Shown here piece after piece: positions 57,165 through 64,000 of a stretch of 64,000 nt of DNA; within the stretch, counting starts at the first letter, position 1, and every line of letters starts with the position of its first letter. This DNA is from Magnolia sinica. Lineage: Eukaryota > Streptophyta > Magnoliopsida > Magnoliales > Magnoliaceae. A program made the position numbers and the translations under genes. Below the pieces are notes generated by a model. That model saw only the letters and a list, made by a program, of their open reading frames with translations. It did not search any database and was not told where the DNA came from. The stretch spans positions 65,626,501-65,690,500 of the forward strand of contig NC_080590.1 of the NCBI RefSeq assembly GCF_029962835.1. Direction: 5' to 3'.

Positions 57165-60100
57165 TGTAACATCTCGGATTTTCGTGGCCCGAATATATAC
57201 TCGTGCCCGAGAATTCCGGGTGTTAATAATGTAAAAATTGGATGCTTCAGAATCGCATTTTTTTTTTCTTTCATTTAATATCATATCCAGTTACATTCAC
57301 GAGAGTAAAATTAACTGTATTTATTATTCCATTAGATTAAAAGAATTCAATAAATTATTAAATGCCTTCTCAATTGGAGTTTATTATATTATCAAAGTTT
57401 GCATCGGAAATAAATAAAACAAAACATAAAGCTATCTCTTTATTTATTCAGAATAATCTTCCGTGGAGAGATTGTCATCAGTGTCTTCAATCTGCACCTC
57501 ACCTGCATCATCTGTACGGTTGGAGAGGGTCAATGCCCTACTCATAGTGATGGTTATCCTTTAAGATTAACAATAATTCAAGAGATTCATAAGAGTAATG
57601 TAAGAGTTCTGATACGTCTCGTACTCCACCACTTCGAGTGGTATCAGTATGCACAACCAATATATATATGAATGCATATCTAGCAAAGTGTGTGTAGCTC
57701 ATCATATATAGTGATCATCACAATGTTGAATATAATTCATAGAAAACCCAGCTTGCCCCTCATTCTCACATTATGTAGATTATGTGAACACCTCGAGACA
57801 GCACAAAGCATGAATCAGATGAATTATATGACACGATTTGTTCATGGACCAACTATTTGTGACATCCAATCCCGGAAGTGATGTAACACGCATTGCGGAT
57901 TACTTACATTAATATGTGCAATACTACCTAAAATTCATAGAATTCCATGTTGACCAAGAGGGTCACTACTTAGAGCGCATTACGTCCATGATAAAATATT
58001 TAAATCATTAGTTGTAAGTCCTCTAATACATCACTTGCACCAAAGGGGAAATAAATCAAACCATAGGAGTTTTGGAATGCCAAGACACATGCCCAATCCA
58101 TAAAGGAAGGTAACACAAGGCTAACTTAATAAAAAAACAAAGTAGCATTTAGTTTTCTCAATAAAAGTAGAGAGTAGTAATAGGCTAACTCAACAAGAAT
58201 AAGGGGAGATGAGCAAAAGACCAACTCAATATAGAGTGGAAGCACATGTCGCTATCAAAATCGGTAAAGGGCAAGGCTTGTATCCATCACCCTACATAAA
58301 TTAATAAAAATCACGCATAATTAAAATTATTCCTTAATCATAATTCTCAAAAGGATAAATAATTGTCAATGGTAAATCAATCAATTGCATAGAGAATCAT
58401 AGTAACATGAATGTATGCAGAATAAGATAAATTACATAAACTCAAATTAGTGTAAGCTTAAAGGAATCTCTCACCTTATCCTTAAATCTAAACCCTAGGT
58501 AGATATCCATGTAGGAAAGCTTTTATAAAAATCACGACATCGCTTTAGAAAGAGGGAGACACCACACATGTGGAGAGGAAGAGGATGATGGCGTCTAGGC
58601 TCTCTCTCTCTCTCCTTCTCTTTCTCTTTTTCTTTCTCTCTCTTCCTTGGTTGTTGGGGGATTGGGCATGTGAGTGAAGAGGAGAACGTAAACCTCCTTT
58701 ATACAAGGAGTGCGTGTGAGAGGGGGTGTGTTTCACATCCCACTTGTATTGGGTTTCTCTAATTTGACCTTTTCTAGCTATCTTTCTTTAAATCTAATTC
58801 ATTCAGTGTGTCAGGGTCATTGAATAGGGATAGGTTATATAATTTTCTTGGTGATTCGCAATTTAGATTGGCCTATCTTAAAAATTCTCCTATCGGGTGC
58901 CAAAACGAACTTGTTCTCAATTAACGGTCCGTACTTAATGATCAGGGCCCAATTTGAGAGAAATGTGTAGTCAAGATAGGTAAAAGGTTTGACAAAATTT
59001 GATAGTTGATCAATGGTGAAAAAAGCCTAAATCTAAAATTTCACCCTTTGTGCCAAATGAAATGAATTGGCTTCAACATTCAATGGTGTAGGATCATAGA
59101 TCAGGGTCAAAATTTTGTATAACCTCATAGTCATATGAGACCAAAGTGTAGTATAAATTTAAGTTGCGATGGATGGCAGGAAGTGGTTAAATCGGAAGAT
59201 CTAGATTTATAAGGAGTTGATAAGCCTTGAAAAGATAACTTCACGCCTAAAGAAAAGCCTACCAAAATGGGATCTTCATATTTCACACTTAGTCCATATT
59301 ATGTGTAATCTAAGTCATTCATCTGAAGGAAAATATACTACTATGACTATCCACAAGATTTCTTCACTCGATGGACACTAAAATCAATGGTTAAGGGGAT
59401 GATTTATCAATTGAGTCACTTTTACAATGTTCTAAGGGCTAAAATTTGGCACGTATGGTTAATTTATGATACATAGGCATGGTATAAAATTTCGCATCAA
59501 ACGGATTGTGAGAACCACGTGATCTAGAATTCAGGGGTCTAGGTCAATGACATTTTCATAATTATTACTGATATGAGAGTTTTGCAAAATCTAACAGTTC
59601 TACATAGTTATAAGCACGTTTCTAAGTAATTCTTACAAAAGAACTTCTATCTAAATCATTTTGAATAAAGAATTATTCACTAAATTAATTAAGGAAATGT
59701 ACATATACCAACCAACATAATAGATGGTCAGATAACATGTTAAAAATAGAAAAACTTGATGGTTAGTACTCTGATCATGTATGTAAGAGGGCGTACGGTC
59801 AGTTTTGTAAACAAATGATCATAAGTGGGTTTTTGGAGTGATCAAGAGGCAGAACATGTATAACGTTAGATTCAAGTAACTTGTTCACATGTGTTAGTTT
59901 CTCAAATTGTAGTTTTAATGGTGGGTTAAGCATAGTCATAGATGGTGAACAAGATAAATGGATCATAATTTCAATTTAATGTGTACAAGTGGATGCAAAT
60001 ATTAAGTAGTTAGTTTACTATGATCGGGTGGTCAAAACTCAAAGTGGATGGTCAGATATCTTTATCTATCGGTGGATAGTTAGCTGAACAGTTGGTTATG

Positions 60101-60330
60101 ATGGAAAAGTGGGAATACTTGGACATATGATGATCTTATCTTAAAATCAATGTTCGGATGGCTTGATCTATAAATGAAGATCATTCCTAACGGTCAGATT
60201 CATGATGGAGAATAGGCATAAGGTTAGGATAATTAAATAGGTATCGTATACATGTATATACTAAGTTAGATTTCATGGTAACACTCGAGAACTTTCAATA
60301 CTCAGGTATTGAAAAGTTCAAGGTGTTTCA
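57165..60330 (-). mobile_element. Solo LTR, gypsy family 1 (3.2 kb), inserted in copia D
   Basis: Its plus-strand start TGTAACATCTCGG, followed by CCGGGTGTTAATAATG and CCAGTTACATTCACGAG, is the reverse complement of the 3' part of the solo LTR at 9837-12952. Its plus-strand end (GGTAACACTCGAGAAC, ATACTCAGGTATTGAAAAG, GGTGTTTCA) mirrors that LTR's start. Flanking sites are TCATG (57160-57164) and TCGTG (60331-60335), with one difference. Copia D protease sequence continues on both sides. Its length (3166 bp) agrees with the other solo copy (3116 bp). It is non-coding. Confidence 0.87.
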
Positions 60331-60480
60331 TCGTGTGATATGATGCCTCAGTATCCAAAATTTACTCGTCCCTACGATCATCATATAAGTGTCCGACCAT
60401 AGATATTGATAACATGTCACTTCCACTTGTGCCTTCATCAGATTCGACAATGTTGGCTTCCCTAGAAGAAGCCTTTGAAT

Positions 60481-61292
60481 TTTCAACGTCGAAACCGAGT
60501 AGATAGCATGAGTGCCTGAGTGCCAAATACTAGTTGGTCGCGTCTCTCACTGTGTCGTGGTTGGTTGAAAAGGGTGTGACCTTATTCACCCGAGGGTAGA
60601 GGGTTATAAAATAGGTTGATTCTGACTAGCTTGTAAATGGGTCCGCTATCGTCGAACCGGGTGGGCATTGGCATACCATTGACGAGACGGATAGTGAGGT
60701 ATTTTACACTCACTTCATCGTGTGCGTCACAGACGACAGCCAGTGTCGGAGTGTACTAGACCCCGACAATGTTTCCAGCAATGAATTGTTCTGATATGTA
60801 GACTCATTGAGGATCAGTATGTTTGCATTGCATCTCTAGCATATGACACTTGGCCATGTAAGACTTGCATTACATAGCCTTGGTATGCCTAATACTATTT
60901 ATTGACTTGCCAGTTTATCCCTCCATCATTTCTGCTTACTTTGACATTTGTATGCTTGACACATGCATTGTGCACATATGCGCACACTCTCTAAGCTTCA
61001 TAGTAAGCTTAAGCATGTTCTTTACGTGCAGGTTATTCTAGACCGTATCAGCATTAGGGCAGGAGCATGTGCCTGATCTTTTGGAGTTTTATTATATCAT
61101 GTATTTCACTTGTGGTTATGCTCCTTTATAATTTTTTAAAAATCACCCTAGAAATCCTCCTTGTAGGATCCCATGATCAAAACCTGGTGTATGAGAGTTA
61201 AGAGTCGGGAATGGGGTACTACAGAGGCTATCAGTATCAGATTCGGCGATTGAAAATTTTGTAAGCCTAGTTCCCGAGTTTGGGGCATGACA
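60481..61292 (-). mobile_element. Gypsy LTR family 2, 5' fragment (copy 3, minus strand)
   Basis: Its right end, GGGGCATGACA on the plus strand, is the reverse complement of the LTR start TGTCATGCCCC. The interior matches 49995-51200 in reverse, including GAGTGTACTAGACCCCG and GTGTCGTGGTTGG. The rest of the LTR is missing at the junction with copia D near 60481. Confidence 0.75.
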
Positions 61293-62351
61293 GATGTGTT
61301 TAGCTAAAGGGGAAGCCATACTAGTGATAGGTGAGGTCCATGAAGGGTTGTGTGGAGCTCATCAAGCTAGGAGGAAAATGAGGTCCACATTTAGCTATTA
61401 TGGATATTCTGTCTAATAATGATGGCTGATTGCATTCAATATGCCAAAGGTGTGAGGCATGCTAGAAAACGGGCTGATACAACACATGCTTGTAGCCAAG
61501 ATTCATCCGATTATCAAGACATGGCCTTTTCGAGGATGGACAATCAATTTAATATGCCAAATTCATCCACCTTCATTGAGTATGGATTCTTTCATCATTG
61601 TGGCTACTAATTATTTCACCAAGTGGGTGGAAGCAAAACTCATGAAAGGAGTTAGCCACAAGGAGATTATTAAGTTCATTGAAACTTATATCAGGTGTGG
61701 CATTTTCAGCAAAGGAATTTAAGGCTATAGCTGATGAATACAAAATCAAAATTTTACACTCAACACTATAGTATGCATAGGAAAATGGTCAGGCCGAGGC
61801 TAGTAACATAGTAAAGAACATATCGAGGAAGATGATAAAAAAAAGTTTCGTAAATGGCATACAAAGCTGTCTAAGGCACTTTGGACATATAAGAATTCAC
61901 CCTGCACTAGAACCAGAATGAGTCTGTTCACATTAATATATGGACAAGATGCAGTGGTACCCCTAGAGGTCACTGTGTCATTGTTAAGGGTCACATATCA
62001 AGCTGGGTTGACCCCTCCTGAGTTCATGGAAGCCATGTTGGTTAAGCTCAAAAGGTTAGATGAGACCCGCATGAAATCCTTAGACCCTATAGTCACCAAC
62101 AAAGGTCACCCGAGCATATAACAAGAGGATGAAAGGAAAGTCCTTCAGGGAATGAGACTTGGAAAATAGTGTTACCAATAGACCACGAAGACCAAACCTT
62201 GGGCAAGAAATGGTCGCCTACTTGGGACGGGCCCTATGTTATCGTTCAAGTTCTCAAGGGTGGAGCTTATGTCTTACATGATAAAGATGGAAAGGTTGCA
62301 AGAACTCCAATCAATGACCAATTCTTAAAAAATTATTACCCTTCTTTATAA
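61293..62351 (+). mobile_element. Tat-like Ty3/gypsy pol remnant (integrase end)
   Basis: In changing frames the plus strand reads GAHQARRKM, MADCIQYAKG, EIHPPS-type and NYFTKWVEAKLMKGVSHKE, EAYIRC-like segments, then SLFTLIYGQDAVVPLEVTVS. It ends KKWSPTWDGPYVIVQVLKGG and NDQFLKNYYPSL, the integrase and pol C-terminus typical of the Tat lineage. The upstream part is cut by the LTR family 2 fragment. There are many breaks; it is an old fossil. Confidence 0.8.
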
Positions 62352-64000
62352 GAGGTAGTGCAGGGTCGAGCCGAGTAACAAAAAAGGAAGAAGTGACTAA
62401 TAAGTATCCACCATTGATCATGAAAATAAATAAGATTTCATTATTACAGGAAGGAAACTTAGGCCATCGGCCATTCAAAAAATAAAAAGAAACAAAAATA
62501 GAATGCAACATGGAAAGACAAGGACTTCGATCAGTCAAACCGCTCAGACTAAGCTGTCTTAATATCCTTGAACTCCTTAGCGCAGATTCTCTAGCCTCCT
62601 CGCCCTACTTCTTCTTACCCCTCCAAGATTGTTTCCCAACTACAACACAATCAAGGAAGTCCAGGGCTTCATCGATGCACTGGCTGACTACAACAACCTT
62701 ACTTCGGCTTCCTTGTGGGTGATGCTCTTTTGTTATCGAGCCTGGTAATGGTCGATCTGAGATTCAATAAAGGTCGTGAGCTCTCAAGATTCAGGTTAAT
62801 CCCTCTCGAGATAGAGACTTCCAGTCTCATTGAGGTCATTGGCCAGCTCATTGCGCTGGACCTGGAGCATTCACAACACTGCCTTGTTAAAATGGTGTCA
62901 ACAATTCCAGTGTAAGCGATAGTTCCAGGCCATTTCATAGCATGTGGAAAGGGTTTTAGACTCTGCATGAATGTTAGATCGTTCCCTTATCAGGTTAGAA
63001 TACTTTTGGATCTCCAAGCCTAATTTGAAGTAAATATCCCCAAGATGCTGTAGTTTGGTCAGAACCTATATAAGTTCTAAGGTTGGTTAGTCGGAGCTAC
63101 CTCTGTACCATCCCTGACAAAAGGATAAACATCATGGAGGATGGTAGATTGAGAGATACTTAATTTATGTGGCAAGAATCTCATTCAGAAAGGCTAAGGA
63201 TTATGAATAGAAGAAGACCTGAGTGGCTAGAGTTTGTACAAGAGTTCGGAGGCAGAAAGTAGTAGAAAAGCAGGATGTGGAAATAGAAGGGAATGATGGT
63301 TTTATAAGCATCTCTTAAACCATTTAATGCCCATGTTCGATAGATATGGCGTTGGTATAATATTATTAAAGTGTGCGACGTCAGATCGATTCCTAAGAAG
63401 TTAAAAAATGTAGCCGTAATAAATAATGAATCCTTGAAAAATAGTGCTCATGACAACCCATCTTCATATGCCCAATCAGCCAAGTATTTATAACCAAAAG
63501 AAAGAGGGAAATACTAAGTGTTGACAGTGGTCAAGCTTAAATGTGGCATCATATTGGCCAATTTTATTGAGCAAAATATCATCAACAACCCAATTAATGA
63601 CAACATCCCTCTGCATGGATTTAGTTGATAAGGTAAATTTTAATAAAAGGAGTGTCTTAATCCTTTTTTACATCCATTCAATGGTGTACACACAGCCGAA
63701 AGATGCTCATCGGCCAAGTATCCTAGATTAGATATGATTGAACACAATGGTAATATCACTATCTGGTATTTTTGTTTTGAAATACAGAATGTTGATATCA
63801 CAGTAGCAATAATATTGTTCCATATTGGGAATGATAAGGCCGAATGAGTAACAGCACGTGTGTGATACGCAGAACATGAAAAGAAAGTGATTTTATTGAA
63901 GGAAAAGGTGGGCCACTAAACAAGTTACATACAAAAAAAAAGAAACAACCACCAGCCAAGAGAAGCTGCTCAGGCAATTCTACATCGATCTCCTCGAACT
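62352..64000 (+). mobile_element. Tat-like element, 3' region with antisense coiled-coil relic
   Basis: After the pol end there is no plus-strand gene. The minus strand at about 63060-62520 gives interrupted segments such as KLQHLGDIYFKLGLEIQKYS, RERSNIHAESKTL and QVQRNELANDLNE, with coiled-coil character. Two similar AT-rich tails, near 62420-62500 and 63870-63950, each with an ATTTCATTA/ATTTTATTG block followed by an A-rich run, read as possible 3' ends of antisense transcripts. Extra antisense frames are known in the Tat lineage. The element runs past the window edge. Confidence 0.45.

Larger units (their letters stand above)
48928..60480 (-). mobile_element. Copia D: Tork-like copia element (minus strand), split twice by gypsy solo LTRs
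   Basis: Its parts appear in correct order once two inserted LTRs are set aside. The 3' LTR is at 48928-49625. RNase H lies from about 49630 to 54650, around the insert at 49995-54418. Reverse transcriptase is about 54900-55700 (LVLYVDDMVIANH, MSSLWLSQEEYLEDVL). Integrase lies about 56050-56800. The protease region (VGVGSMRIKMFDGMEHTL, TPHRSWFTNYKG) lies around 57000-57164 and continues at 60331-60480, around the insert at 57165-60330. The 5' LTR and gag are gone. It is an old element with many breaks. Confidence 0.85.

Noticed and set aside
1-64000. tRNA, rRNA or microRNA genes
   Set aside because: No cloverleaf-like sequence or rRNA segment was recognised. The only polymerase III-like boxes are in the SINE.

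Overview
The window is nuclear DNA of a flowering plant. Ty1/copia and Ty3/gypsy fossils dominate it, there are intron-bearing plant genes, and there are no bacterial or organellar features. Many dispersed repeats built around GTGGGCCC-type motifs suggest a magnoliid-like genome. That guess rests on recall of such repeats and cannot be tested here.

Host genes. The only two intact genes are a duplicated pair of germin-like proteins at 21271-22154 and 33486-34360, both on the plus strand. Each has two exons and encodes a 219-residue secreted cupin with the full Mn-binding His/His/Glu/His set. They lie in homologous blocks (about 20689-22385 and 32878-34750) that share promoter, intron and 3' flank. 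The 10 kb spacer between the blocks has filled with transposons. Two lone exon relics of other enzymes lie in an otherwise gene-poor stretch: anthranilate phosphoribosyltransferase at 43736-43901 and a carotenoid-isomerase-like exon at 47120-47231.

Layout. 1-13440 is a nest: a copia LTR remnant at the window edge, a gypsy LTR interrupted by a young copia element (1785-6976), and an older copia pol that also holds a 3.1 kb solo gypsy LTR (9837-12952). 13441-20690 holds an antisense coiled-coil relic, the 3' end of an Athila-like gypsy element, and a fragment of a second long gypsy LTR family. 20689-34750 holds the germin-like pair, separated by a second copia element (22712-27929), a run of long inverted-repeat elements and a SINE with a clear target duplication. 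34751-40037 holds an Athila-type LTR fragment and the 3' half of a chromodomain-bearing gypsy element. 40038-48400 holds inverted-repeat elements, the two exon relics and a possible CACTA terminus. 48928-60480 is a copia element split by two solo gypsy LTRs of 4.4 kb and 3.2 kb. 61293-64000 is the pol end and 3' region of a Tat-like gypsy element.

Nothing here looks like a coordinated multi-gene system. The main interest is the nested transposon history, the repeated solo-LTR formation in gypsy families with very long LTRs, one young but broken copia copy, and the germin-like duplication.
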